Assembly: GCA_039817415.1 (NCBI GenBank)
Contig: JBCBVV010000008.1
Coordinates: 1-64,000 of the forward strand
Source of the DNA: JALEFZ01 sp039817415
GTDB taxonomy: Bacteria; Bacteroidota; Bacteroidia; J057
Direction: 5' to 3'
DNA: 64,000 bases
The notes beneath the pieces are model-generated. The model saw only the letters and a list, made by a program, of their open reading frames with translations. It made no database searches and had not been told where the DNA came from. A program made the translations under genes and the position numbers. Of the stretch, positions 1-8,084 are shown in pieces. Each line of letters begins with the position of its first letter. The stretch's first letter is position 1.

Positions 1-48
1 TATGTACTACCTTGCCTTCGGCGTTAAGCCAGATACAGAAGCTAGGGG

Positions 49-93
49 TTAGGGTTGACTCTCCCGAGAGGGATTGAGTCCCCTAATTTTTTT
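49..93 (+). terminator. Strong rho-independent terminator at the left edge
   Basis: A long hairpin can be read directly. TTAGGG (49-54) pairs with CCCTAA (81-86), GACTC (57-61) with GAGTC (76-80), and TCCC (62-65) with GGGA (70-73) around a GAGA loop. Symmetric TT bulges lie on both sides, and seven T follow at 87-93. The T run is on the plus strand, so it should end a transcript entering from the left, outside the window. It faces the 3' end of the minus-strand operon at 98-4315. Confidence 0.75.
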
Positions 94-97
94 ATAC

Positions 98-3000
98 CTA
101 CCTCAAATATACCTGCTTCCATTCATCTTCCTGTAGCAATAAGATTCTGTCAAACTGAGCACTCCCTACTCCACTGTAGGAAGAGGCAATGAGCTGCCAA
201 CCTTGCTTGGCAATCCAATCTATCAAGGAATTTCTGAGTTCTACCGGCCAAACATCCAATTGCGTTAACAATATGAGGAACTCGATTCCCTTATTCTTTT
301 TACTTAAAAATTGTAAGGCTGCTAAATGGATCAGTTGACTCATCCATTGTTCGTCCCAAGAACTTCTGTAAAAGGAATCCCATAGGAAGGCTGTTTCTCC
401 TTTATCTGGGAAATAATAGACATCTATCTCAAATAGCAAATGGCTATCAAGGTATCTATCGGGGTATTCTTCTAATAATTCTCCTAGCCGCTGAAGCAGT
501 TCTATGGCTCTTTGATTGAAATTGTCATCGGGAACGGGGTTGAATAAAGAGACTCCTCCTAATTGAGCTCCTGCAGCCTTGCTCAATTCGTTGATTTCAT
601 AAAGGAGGCTTACTAAGGGATCATTTGATTCTGTCCAGCTCAACTTAAGATGAATCAAGCTCTCTTTCATCTCATCCAATATATTGTTGAATGTCTTCAG
701 AGGCCCTCTTGTCAATTCCTTGATTTTCTGAACGAGTTTGGATTGATCAGCTACAACAGAAATCAAGTTAGAGAAGGTTTGTGCGCTTTCCTGTTTGATC
801 AGCTCCAATTTTTCTTCCTCATCGAATTCGCTTAGGATAGTTTTTAGTTCATCTAAATCTTCCCGTTGAGTGGAAGAGGGAAACTTAAATACATTCTCCT
901 CGGAGAAATGAGAAACAAAGTCTTGCCCCTTTTTTCTACAATGTAGGAGTGTTTCCTCTATGCTGAGCAGACAGACTTTCCATCTTTCCAATTCACCTTT
1001 GAGATCTAGTGAAGGGGCAGTTGTATCAGGATGTTTTTGGGTTATTTGAGCTTGATGATCTTTCCAGTTGGGCAGATCATTGGCTAGCTGATTCAAATCT
1101 TCATCAATCTGCTGGATTTTTTTGTTGTGGAGAATGATGTTGGTTTCCAGTTCGTTGAAAGAAGCCATTTGTTGCTCATGCGATGCTTTAGCCTCAATCT
1201 CAAGGCTCTTGATCTCTTGTTGCTTAATGGCAATTTGTTCTTCTAGCCAAGGAATTCTGCCGATAAAGAGAATTTGATCCAACCAGAACTGATCCCAGTC
1301 TATACTGGATTCATTATCAGACTTCCCTAGCGGAATTTCCTCATCCAGTTTCTTTTGGAGCTGATCTAGCTGGCGGTTCATGCTGAATCTGGCTGCTGCA
1401 ATACTGTTTTGTGTATGCTGTTGGAGTTTGTCGAATAGATGTCCCAATTCTAGTAGGCGATTTTCAAGCTCAGAGGCCTCGTATTGGAGGCGGATGATCT
1501 TCCCCTGTATTTCTTGATGCGCCAGTTTTAAAGAAATTTTCCCCTCAGCTTCCAGCTTTTTCTTTTTCAATTCTGCCTGCTCAGTCCGAATGTCTATTTC
1601 CTGTAATTTGTTTCTAAGTTGCTTGAGTTTACTTCTGTATTTCTTGTCAACATTTTGTTTGAGACGGAGATTCTCCTCTACAAAGGCCTTAAGCTCGTCT
1701 TGTTTGTTTTGGATATTCTCTTCTAAAGAATCTCTCTCTAATCTTAGTTCATCTAGACTTGGAGCTGGCTGATCTATCTCTGTTGCATTCAGTTGAATGC
1801 CATACAAGAGATCGTTTAGGCGAACCACATTGGGGTATAGTCCTGTATGAAAGAGGACATCTTCCTTTACAATTTTTCCTATTGTTTTTTGCCAGCCTGG
1901 ATATCGTTCATCCAACCAACTATAAAAAGATCCCGATTTCTGTTCCAGCCATTTGTCCAATTGGGACTTACGTGTGAATAGAGGGGCTAGGCTTAATTGA
2001 ATCTGTTGTTCTTCCTGTTCTTTGGCAGCATCCAAAAGGGCCAATTCTGCCTCTCTTTGCTGGCTGACCAATTGAATGGTTTCTTGGAGATAACTCTTAT
2101 TCAATCTGTCCTCTGTGTCGGATTCAATTCTTGCCGTAACCTGTTTGGACATATTGGCAGCTCCTTCCTCATCGGGCTGTAGCTGTAGTTCAATTATTTT
2201 CTGATTTACTTCTGAGAGTTTTTGGCTACTAAGATGTTGTTCAGTGTATAAGTTCTGCTGCTTGCTGGTCAATTCATCAAGTAAGGCTTGATGTTGATCC
2301 AGATATGTCTTGTAGACTAGTCGTTGTTCTTGCTGAAGCCATTTCTCTCTTCTGAGAAGGGTATTCCTATTATTCGTTTCTTCCTGACTTCTTTGAATGG
2401 CTTCTTCGTGGGTGAGTTCTTCGGGATAGGCATCCTTCTTTTCTTGTGCTTCTTTGAGTTGCCCTTCTAGATAGCCTAATTCTGCAATCTTTTGTCTTCG
2501 TTTTTCCTGAAAGAGGACATCAGCTTTTGACAAGTCATCTTGTAGTTTGTTTAGGACTTCTTTATGGCTCTTCTGCTCTTGCAGTAAGCCTTGTTGGGAC
2601 TGCTTGAGAAAGATAGCTTGGCGCACAATGTCATGAAGAAGTCTTTCCTTCGTGTTTTCAAGCTTGATTAAATTGGTGTAGGATGCTTGAAAAGAATCAG
2701 CTAATGTTTTTTGGTTTTCAAATGCCCTTATGTCTTGCTGGACAGCTTTAAATCCAGCTAACTGTTCTCTTATACTTTTTAGGTTAATGGCATCTTTAGC
2801 CTGTGGGATATAGGTTAGGAGAATTTCCTTTAACAGAGACCTATCGACATTGGATCCTTTTTCAATCTGATCAAGCAAATTGTATATATGGGAATGTTGG
2901 TCCACAGATTTTAAAGAAAATCTTTGAAGTTTTTTTGCGTCATCTCCACTATAATTTTGCCAAATGATGGATCGGTACTCCGCTTGCGAATCAACAAAGG

Positions 3001-3388
3001 GGCTATGATGCCATTTGTGTTTCTTCACCAAGGCCATTACCTGAGATGGTTCTGACAATTGGCCTTCCTGCATGAAGACTTCTTCTTCAAAGGTTCCATT
3101 GATAAAGTAAGCTCCAAGGCGTTCTTGCCTACAAAATGCGATTTGGAAAAACTTCTTCTTGTTTTCCATTTCAAATATCACCCAAGAGTATTTCTCTGGG
3201 AAAAAGTATGTTTCAAGGCCTTTTTCTTCATCCGAAAGTCCTCCTTTGTATAGCAGTTTCAAGAGCGGAAATACAGCTTTTGTTGGCAATCTATGATTGG
3301 CTTTAAGCAAAGAACTCCTTGCAGGATCGAACATGAGCCGATCTATTCCAGCAGCTTGTAGGAGGATGATATGTGAAAGTCTGGCCAA
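98..3388 (-). CDS. SMC/MukB-like coiled-coil protein with degenerate ATPase motifs
   Basis: 1096 residues in a symmetric layout: an N-terminal globular part (about 1-190), a long Gln/Glu/Lys/Leu-rich coiled coil (about 200-470), a central non-coil segment (about 480-535, containing FYSWLDERYPGW), a second coil (about 545-900) and a C-terminal globular part (about 935-1096). This is the head-coil-hinge-coil-head plan of SMC/MukB/MksB proteins. The N-terminus reads like those families, but where a P-loop G-x-N-x-x-G-K-S/T is expected I see KANHRLPTKA, with Asn kept and the Lys gone. The C-terminus has a signature-like SSWDE, then FLILLTQLDVW where Walker B should carry DE, then an ABC-like QLIASSY strand. 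It is the last gene of a tight operon, 11 nt after a MksE-like gene. Inference: a pseudo-ATPase condensin-like subunit, or a divergent SMC whose ATP site I cannot recognise. A plain coiled-coil scaffold is the alternative. Confidence 0.5.
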   Translation of the reverse strand: MARLSHIILLQAAGIDRLMFDPARSSLLKANHRLPTKAVFPLLKLLYKGGLSDEEKGLETYFFPEKYSWVIFEMENKKKFFQIAFCRQERLGAYFINGTFEEEVFMQEGQLSEPSQVMALVKKHKWHHSPFVDSQAEYRSIIWQNYSGDDAKKLQRFSLKSVDQHSHIYNLLDQIEKGSNVDRSLLKEILLTYIPQAKDAINLKSIREQLAGFKAVQQDIRAFENQKTLADSFQASYTNLIKLENTKERLLHDIVRQAIFLKQSQQGLLQEQKSHKEVLNKLQDDLSKADVLFQEKRRQKIAELGYLEGQLKEAQEKKDAYPEELTHEEAIQRSQEETNNRNTLLRREKWLQQEQRLVYKTYLDQHQALLDELTSKQQNLYTEQHLSSQKLSEVNQKIIELQLQPDEEGAANMSKQVTARIESDTEDRLNKSYLQETIQLVSQQREAELALLDAAKEQEEQQIQLSLAPLFTRKSQLDKWLEQKSGSFYSWLDERYPGWQKTIGKIVKEDVLFHTGLYPNVVRLNDLLYGIQLNATEIDQPAPSLDELRLERDSLEENIQNKQDELKAFVEENLRLKQNVDKKYRSKLKQLRNKLQEIDIRTEQAELKKKKLEAEGKISLKLAHQEIQGKIIRLQYEASELENRLLELGHLFDKLQQHTQNSIAAARFSMNRQLDQLQKKLDEEIPLGKSDNESSIDWDQFWLDQILFIGRIPWLEEQIAIKQQEIKSLEIEAKASHEQQMASFNELETNIILHNKKIQQIDEDLNQLANDLPNWKDHQAQITQKHPDTTAPSLDLKGELERWKVCLLSIEETLLHCRKKGQDFVSHFSEENVFKFPSSTQREDLDELKTILSEFDEEEKLELIKQESAQTFSNLISVVADQSKLVQKIKELTRGPLKTFNNILDEMKESLIHLKLSWTESNDPLVSLLYEINELSKAAGAQLGGVSLFNPVPDDNFNQRAIELLQRLGELLEEYPDRYLDSHLLFEIDVYYFPDKGETAFLWDSFYRSSWDEQWMSQLIHLAALQFLSKKNKGIEFLILLTQLDVWPVELRNSLIDWIAKQGWQLIASSYSGVGSAQFDRILLLQEDEWKQVYLR

Positions 3389-3399
3389 TGAATCAGATT

Positions 3400-3954
3400 T
3401 TATCGGTGAGCATCTATTCGCTTGATCAACTGAATAAGATAAAGAAAGGCATCTAGCACTAGGTATTGTTCTGGATTTTCCTGAGTCATGCTAAGAAAGG
3501 ATTCCTTTTCAAGATTTTTACAGAGTAAACTCAATCTTTCCAGCGGAGCATCTACTCCACCCTTCAAAGGGAGTTTCATTAATTTTTGTTTAAGGACAGG
3601 ATCAGTATCTAGTTTGCTGGTAAGCTCGGGAATAACGATCGAATCTCCTACGCCAAGTTCAGGCAAAAGCATATAAAGGATTTCAAGGCTATCGAGGTAA
3701 CGATAGAGTTTTTCCAGTTTATCTTCTATTTGACTCTTGGTTTCTGGTTTGCTGAAGTAATAATACCCCTTTCCTTTTTCCAACTGGAATCCAATGAGTT
3801 TGAAGTAGGCGGTATAAGTCTCTTCGTGTTTCTGAATCAGCTCAAAATAGTTTTGGGTTGGTCCAGATGGGTTGTTGTGACTGATAAATAGTCCCTTGCT
3901 TAGTCTTTCAAAAATCTCTGCACTTTGAGGGGGAAGGGAAAGGAAGGCGTCCAT
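3400..3954 (-). CDS. MukE/MksE-like condensin accessory subunit (putative)
   Basis: 184 residues, soluble, with no signal peptide. The N-terminal half has the pattern I associate with MksE/JetB/MukE KITE proteins: a helix ending in LSKGLFIS, then a NYFELIQKHEETYTAYF helix, then a G-F-x-L-x-K-G-x-G-YYYF hairpin typical of a winged-helix wing. The rest is helical (LYRYLDSLEILYMLLPELG). KITE proteins bind the kleisin in MukBEF, MksBEF and Wadjet complexes. It starts 4 nt after the stop of the 118-residue gene and is followed closely by the SMC-like gene, which matches the E-then-B order of mks operons. The assignment rests on pattern and context only. A DUF of similar fold remains possible. Confidence 0.45.
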   Translation of the reverse strand: MDAFLSLPPQSAEIFERLSKGLFISHNNPSGPTQNYFELIQKHEETYTAYFKLIGFQLEKGKGYYYFSKPETKSQIEDKLEKLYRYLDSLEILYMLLPELGVGDSIVIPELTSKLDTDPVLKQKLMKLPLKGGVDAPLERLSLLCKNLEKESFLSMTQENPEQYLVLDAFLYLIQLIKRIDAHR

Positions 3955-3958
3955 CTGC

Positions 3959-4315
3959 TCAGCTTTTGCGGTAGGTGGTTTTGTCTTTATAAGTACGAAT
4001 ATACGTCCGTTGGCGTACTTCCTGAACGATCGTGGAGAGGAATTTATCCACGTTTAGCTCGAAATCAAGTAGAAATATTTGGGTATCGCCAGGGACATAG
4101 GAAGCATAAATTTCTTCAAGTTTCTCAGACATGTGGACATGAACTTCCCTGGTATTTGATGCCTTATTCAAACTTTCGAAAGGAAATCGGATGAGGTTTT
4201 GTTCCCTTAAGTAGAGCTCATGTCCTCTCCAAAGTCCTTGTCCACGTAATTTCAGTAGGGATTGCTGGAATATTTCCCAATTAGATTCAATATCCTTTTT
4301 GTTGAAAAGGGCCAT
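3959..4315 (-). CDS. Hypothetical protein, first gene of the SMC-like operon
   Basis: 118 residues if translation starts at the ATG at 4315 (MALFNKKDIESNW). The open frame extends further upstream but runs into the divergent gene, so the ATG is preferred. The protein is soluble and mixed alpha/beta, with a hydrophobic strand DTQIFLLDFELNVD and a basic C-terminus (VRQRTYIRTYKDKTTYRKS). I recognise no family. It sits where mks/jet operons carry the kleisin gene but is far too short for a kleisin. The stop is 4 nt before the MksE-like start, so the two are probably translationally coupled. It diverges from the acyltransferase gene over about 90 bp, which must hold both promoters. Confidence 0.6.
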   Translation of the reverse strand: MALFNKKDIESNWEIFQQSLLKLRGQGLWRGHELYLREQNLIRFPFESLNKASNTREVHVHMSEKLEEIYASYVPGDTQIFLLDFELNVDKFLSTIVQEVRQRTYIRTYKDKTTYRKS

Positions 4316-4405
4316 GGCACAATAGATTCCTTTTAATTTGCAATTTCCTGAAGGTAAAACTATTATTTGAAAGCTTCGTTTACCCAGCAAAAAGAACACA
4401 TATAT

Positions 4406-5050
4406 ATGGAGAGAGATAATCAAACACCGGTCCTGATCGTAGGCACCGAAGCCGCAGGAAGAATGGCCATGGACATTGCACATGACTTGGACGTGTTGGT
4501 GTTCGGATTTTTAACAGAAGAAAAGGAAGATGTAAATAAGGAGATCAATGATATTCTTATTGTCGCCGAATTAGGGACTAAGGACAGTGATACACTCTTG
4601 GCTGATCCAAAGGTTCAGGTGGTCATAGCAGACAGTTCTCCTACCAATAGAAAGGATTACCTAAGACAGATTGGGGACAAGGAGGCAAAAATCACAAGTT
4701 TCGTTCACCCTATGAATGCAATTTCACCCCATTCAAAAATAGGTATGGGGAATCTGGTAGGAGCTGGCTTTGTGGTAAATGCCAATTCAGCTGTTGGGAA
4801 TATGAATTTGATCGGAAATTATGTTTCCATTGGGGCTGACTCTGAGGTAGGGGACTACACAACCATTCAGGATGGTGTTAGGATCGGACAAGAGGTGGTA
4901 ATTGAGGACGAGGCCTTTATTGGAATGGGAGCCATTATACATGCTAGCGTAAAGATTGGCGCCAAGTCTTCTGTTGCGGCTGGATCTGTCGTTTTGCAAG
5001 ATGTGCCTGCTGATACTTCTGTATTTGGCAATCCCGCGAAGCCCTTGTAG
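4406..5050 (+). CDS. Sugar O-acyltransferase, NeuD/PglD-type left-handed beta helix
   Basis: 214 residues from the ATG at 4406. A longer TTG-initiated frame exists but adds an unlikely leader. The N-terminus VLIVGTEAAGRMAMDIAHD is a small Rossmann-like PglD N domain that binds the sugar nucleotide. From about residue 95 hexapeptide repeats follow (IGMGNLVGAGFVVNANSAVG, then IGNYVSIGADSEVGDYTTI), ending in the usual VVLQDVPADTSVFGNPAKP. The family acetylates amino sugars such as sialic, legionaminic or bacillosamine-type sugars using acetyl-CoA in the cytoplasm. It is a single gene with no sugar biosynthesis cluster next to it, so the substrate is unknown. It is convergent with rpmF, with a shared terminator between them. 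Confidence 0.85.
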   Translation: MERDNQTPVLIVGTEAAGRMAMDIAHDLDVLVFGFLTEEKEDVNKEINDILIVAELGTKDSDTLLADPKVQVVIADSSPTNRKDYLRQIGDKEAKITSFVHPMNAISPHSKIGMGNLVGAGFVVNANSAVGNMNLIGNYVSIGADSEVGDYTTIQDGVRIGQEVVIEDEAFIGMGAIIHASVKIGAKSSVAAGSVVLQDVPADTSVFGNPAKPL

Positions 5051-5070
5051 AAAAGAAAATATGGACATAG

Positions 5071-5106
5071 AAAAAGATTCCCTTTCCTCGGAAAGGGAAT
5101 CTTTTG
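5071..5106. terminator. Bidirectional terminator between acyltransferase and rpmF
   Basis: AAAAGATTCCCTTTCC (5072-5087) is followed almost at once by its complement GGAAAGGGAATCTTTT (5090-5105). The A run on one side and T run on the other allow it to work for both convergent genes. Confidence 0.8.
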
Positions 5107-5132
5107 TTCATTTATGTAGTAGTGTAAACGAC

Positions 5133-5318
5133 TTATTCGTCGTCCTCACCAGTAATTACCTGCTTCCCTCTGTAATACCCGCTTTCTAGGCTTACTCTGT
5201 GGTATAAGGTAGCTTCCCCACTCTCTGGATCGATGTAGTAGGATTTTGGCTTCAACTTCAGGTGAGTTCTACGCTTGTCTCTTCTGGTTTTTGAAATTTT
5301 TCGCTTAGGATGCGCCAT
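5133..5318 (-). CDS. rpmF: 50S ribosomal protein L32
   Basis: 61 residues starting MAHPKRKISKTRRDKRR, the standard L32 N-terminus with its basic extension. HLKLKPKSYYIDPESGE follows where many L32 proteins carry a zinc-binding Cys pair; no Cys is present, so this is a zinc-free L32. The C-terminus is acidic (GEDDE). It lies 23 nt downstream of the yceD/DUF177 gene, the classic bacterial pairing. The usual downstream partners plsX and fabH are not here: the next gene is convergent. Confidence 0.97.
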   Translation of the reverse strand: MAHPKRKISKTRRDKRRTHLKLKPKSYYIDPESGEATLYHRVSLESGYYRGKQVITGEDDE

Positions 5319-5341
5319 GATTCCAAATATTTATAATTTTC

Positions 5342-5896
5342 TTAGTCGAATTTGTCTTTCAGTTGTTTCAAAGCAGCCCATCTAGGATCGACTTCTTTTT
5401 CATCCTCATTTTCAGGAAGAGGATCTCCATTTTCATCAAGTCCTAACAATTTTAACACCTCTGGGTCGCACAAGTGTATGTCAGGTTCAGGCACCTTTCG
5501 CATCGGAAGGGATAAGTGGATAAAGTCGTAGAATTCTTGGATCAGACTTAACTGATCTTCATTTCTTTCGACAAACACAACTTCATCTTCTTCTTTTGTT
5601 TCTGTTTCCTTGAAGGAAAAGATGATGCGAAATTCATTCTCAATTGGCTGCTCATAAGGCTGCCCGCATCTATCACAGTTCAACTCAACCCAACCATTTA
5701 GGTGGAAGGTGGCATCAAGATGGGATCTGTTTTTTTCGATATCTAGGGTGATATCAACCTCTCCCTTCTGGACCTGTGATTTCTCAAAATGTTCAAAAAA
5801 CTTCCCTTCGATTTTGTAAGCAAGTTGGGAGTTACCGTCCGCTGTCCTTGCTACATCTAGGGAGTACTCTCTTAGAAAAGATTTATCGTACTCCAT
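5342..5896 (-). CDS. yceD: DUF177 family protein (YceD), 23S rRNA accumulation factor
   Basis: 184 residues with the DUF177/YceD layout: an N-terminal beta-rich half, a central CDRCG motif (C-x-x-C) followed by an acidic stretch (KETETKEEDEVVF), and a conserved C-terminal helix region SLPMRKVPEPDIHLCDPE, ending DPRWAALKQLKDKF. YceD homologues are needed for normal 23S rRNA levels and are almost always encoded just upstream of rpmF, as here. The ATG at 5896 gives a standard-length product. Confidence 0.92.
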   Translation of the reverse strand: MEYDKSFLREYSLDVARTADGNSQLAYKIEGKFFEHFEKSQVQKGEVDITLDIEKNRSHLDATFHLNGWVELNCDRCGQPYEQPIENEFRIIFSFKETETKEEDEVVFVERNEDQLSLIQEFYDFIHLSLPMRKVPEPDIHLCDPEVLKLLGLDENGDPLPENEDEKEVDPRWAALKQLKDKFD

Positions 5897-5988
5897 GTCG
5901 ATTAACTTTCGGCTTGCAAATGTAAGAATAAAAATGAAAAATGTCAGTAGTTGTAGGTATTAATCTGGAATAAATTTCCTCACATGGC

Positions 5989-7152
5989 TCAAAATTGATA
6001 ACCGACTGCAAATTCCAGAAAATCAGCTACAGCTTTGTTGGCATTGATATAAATGCCTACGAATAAATTGCTTTTCGGATGTCTATAATTAGAATGCACA
6101 TATAGATTCGATCCCACTTTCACACTCCAGTAGTTATTTCCTTGGAAAGGCTCTTTCAGTCGAAGGTTAGCTTGTGTCAAAAGCCCTACGTGGCCCATTA
6201 AGTACTCATGGCCCAAGCTTATCGAAGGATCAAAAGATTGAAATTCGACCATAGGATCATCTATCCCTTGATTTCGAACAAATGCAGCCTTTGCCAAATC
6301 CCATTTCGCTTCAATTCCTCCTATTATTCGCCTTTTATTCTTGATATTTCTAGCCATCTGGAATCGGAGCATGTAAACGGGATACCTCGGGCCTTCTACT
6401 CTTTTTTCTTCTTTTATCCCTAAGCCAAAACTCACCATTTTGTGCCATGTAGGGAAGTCAAAATCTTTCGGAGCTTGCCTTCTTGTTATTGACCTTTCAC
6501 CAAAGGAAAAGATATTTGCTCCAACCAAAACTTTTACCGTATTGAGGCCTAGGTTGGGGAAGGAAAATCTAGAGTTGGACTGATGTGAAAAATAGCCCCC
6601 GATCCTCAGAATGGTCCTTCGATATACCCTGATTCTTAAGCCCAGCCCAAGGGAGGCATGTAGGTTGATGTTGGAGCCAATGGCATTGTTAAGGGGATTG
6701 GTTTCTGGATCAAATGCCTTAGAATGAAAGGCAATTCCCTTTTCAAAACGACCGAATAAAGAAAGGCGTCCTACGGAAAGGTAATTGTGATCTACAAAAA
6801 AGTAGGTAGAGAAAGTTCTTCCTAAAACATCTGGATTGCCATAATCCAATAACAGAATTCCGGCTCCTACAATCGGAAAATGATAAGGTTTATGCCATGC
6901 CTCACTCCCATCTACCACCTGGCTAATTTCAAGGCGATAATCTCTGGCAGGATTAGGGAGGTCAAAGACCATGGATGGCCTATGTCTCAAGGTTTGTCCT
7001 TGTCCATAATCCAGGCTAACAAAGAATCTGCTTTCTTGAAACTGGGAAATGAGAGAGGTTTGAGTTCCAGGAAGGAGACCCATAGCCAAGAGGGAAAGGT
7101 GTAGATAAAAAAAAGGCCGCCAGAAGGCGGCATTTTGCTTTGCAAGGAGCAT
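5989..7152 (-). CDS. Acyloxyacyl hydrolase / PagL-like lipid A deacylase
   Basis: 387 residues from the ATG at 7152. The start codon five codons further upstream is TTG. The N-terminus MLLAKQNAAFWRPFF then LHLSLLAMGLLPG can serve as an export signal. The remainder is strand-rich with alternating aromatic residues and ends in F (AVGYQF), as expected of an outer-membrane barrel. The signature YFSHQSNSRFSFPNLGLN contains the H-x-S-N plus N-x-G-x-N pattern of PagL-type lipid A 3-O-deacylases. At 387 residues it is about twice the length of PagL, with an extra strand-rich C-terminal part, as in other Bacteroidota acyloxyacyl hydrolase homologues. A terminator-like hairpin lies within the first 15 codons. 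An alternative ATG at 7083 lies downstream of it but would remove the signal peptide. Confidence 0.75.
   Translation of the reverse strand: MLLAKQNAAFWRPFFYLHLSLLAMGLLPGTQTSLISQFQESRFFVSLDYGQGQTLRHRPSMVFDLPNPARDYRLEISQVVDGSEAWHKPYHFPIVGAGILLLDYGNPDVLGRTFSTYFFVDHNYLSVGRLSLFGRFEKGIAFHSKAFDPETNPLNNAIGSNINLHASLGLGLRIRVYRRTILRIGGYFSHQSNSRFSFPNLGLNTVKVLVGANIFSFGERSITRRQAPKDFDFPTWHKMVSFGLGIKEEKRVEGPRYPVYMLRFQMARNIKNKRRIIGGIEAKWDLAKAAFVRNQGIDDPMVEFQSFDPSISLGHEYLMGHVGLLTQANLRLKEPFQGNNYWSVKVGSNLYVHSNYRHPKSNLFVGIYINANKAVADFLEFAVGYQF
7107..7131 (-). terminator. Terminator-like hairpin inside the signal-peptide codons
   Basis: On the minus strand GCCGCC (7131-7126) pairs with GGCGGC (7121-7116) around a 4-nt loop, followed by C and eight T (7114-7107). 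This is a textbook intrinsic terminator shape, but it lies about 20 nt inside the deacylase reading frame, at codons encoding FWRPFF. It could attenuate the gene, end a short leader transcript, or be a codon coincidence. Confidence 0.5.
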
Positions 7153-7295
7153 TGGAAGGTTAAACAAAAATTTAATGCCCTAATTTAATTGAAAAAGATC
7201 AATTGTAAAATGCCATTTCTCCTAAATTCCTGTTAAATTAAGAATAAGCTATAATTGATAATATTTAGCTAATAGTTATTTACTTAATTATAAAT

Positions 7296-8084
7296 ATGTC
7301 AGATGATGGCAGTCATATAGTTCGGCGTTTTTTTTGCGCAGAAAGCATAATCCCAATTCGCTCCTCTCCTTCAGAGTCTTCGGAGATGATAAGTCAACTC
7401 GTCTTCGGAGATACCGTCCACCAAATAACTACAGAATCATCCTGGACTCGCATTCGTCATGATTATGATGGATATGAGGGGTGGGTTGATACAAAAATGT
7501 TAACCGCCCTTCCTCATGATTGGGAGGAAAGGGATTTTTCCTGGTCTTGGGTTCATCAAGCTCACCTTGTCCATCCTGATGGGAGTAAACACCATTTGCC
7601 TGCTGCTTCAAGGGTTCCCTTAGATCCCGAAACAGGGCAGATTTGGGATGCCAAAGGAAGGAAAGTGCATTTTGCCAAGGGAGCCATTCTTTTTGATTTC
7701 GAGAAATATCAGCCTTCGCTATTTGAGATCGCAGAGACCTTTATGCATACTCCTTATGTATGGGGAGGATGTTCTGGTTTCGGCATAGACTGTTCGGGAT
7801 TTACACAGAGGGTTCTTAGAATGACTGGTAGAAAAATACCCAGAGATTCAAGGCCACAGGAAAAGGAAGGAATAGAGATTGAGTGGGGGCAACATCAAAG
7901 CGGCGACCTTGCCTTTTTCTCCAAGCCTAAACAGGAGAAGGTAACACACGTAGGAATTATAAAGGATAGGGATTATATCATTCATGCCTCTGGTAGGGTG
8001 AGAGTTGATGCGCTATCCAAGTTCGGTATCATTCATTCGGAAGATTATATACTTACACATCAGTTGATTAGTATAAAGAGATGA
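7296..8084 (+). CDS. SH3-domain C40 family peptidase (NlpC/P60)
   Basis: 262 residues. The N-terminal half carries bacterial SH3-like repeats (IPIRSSPSESSEMISQLVFG, WTRIRHDYDGYEGWV). The C-terminal NlpC/P60 domain starts around residue 145 with TPYVWGGCSGFGIDCSGF, giving the catalytic Cys in DCSG. It continues to His in VTHVGII and the third polar residue near IIHASGRV. These enzymes cut gamma-D-Glu-diaminopimelate bonds in peptidoglycan. No clear signal peptide is visible (the start is hydrophilic), which is unusual for a wall hydrolase and may mean cytoplasmic recycling of muropeptides. The last codons overlap the HNH gene by 4 nt (ATGA). The upstream region 7168-7295 is very A/T rich. Confidence 0.93.
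   Translation: MSDDGSHIVRRFFCAESIIPIRSSPSESSEMISQLVFGDTVHQITTESSWTRIRHDYDGYEGWVDTKMLTALPHDWEERDFSWSWVHQAHLVHPDGSKHHLPAASRVPLDPETGQIWDAKGRKVHFAKGAILFDFEKYQPSLFEIAETFMHTPYVWGGCSGFGIDCSGFTQRVLRMTGRKIPRDSRPQEKEGIEIEWGQHQSGDLAFFSKPKQEKVTHVGIIKDRDYIIHASGRVRVDALSKFGIIHSEDYILTHQLISIKR

Noticed and set aside
98..4315. Wadjet (JetABCD) antiphage system
   Set aside because: There is no JetD topoisomerase-like gene or kleisin gene in the operon, and the SMC-like Walker motifs appear absent, so a Wadjet label is not supported.
5061..5189. Plus-strand ORF over the acyltransferase terminator and rpmF
   Set aside because: It runs through a terminator hairpin and the reverse of rpmF and has no homologue-like features.
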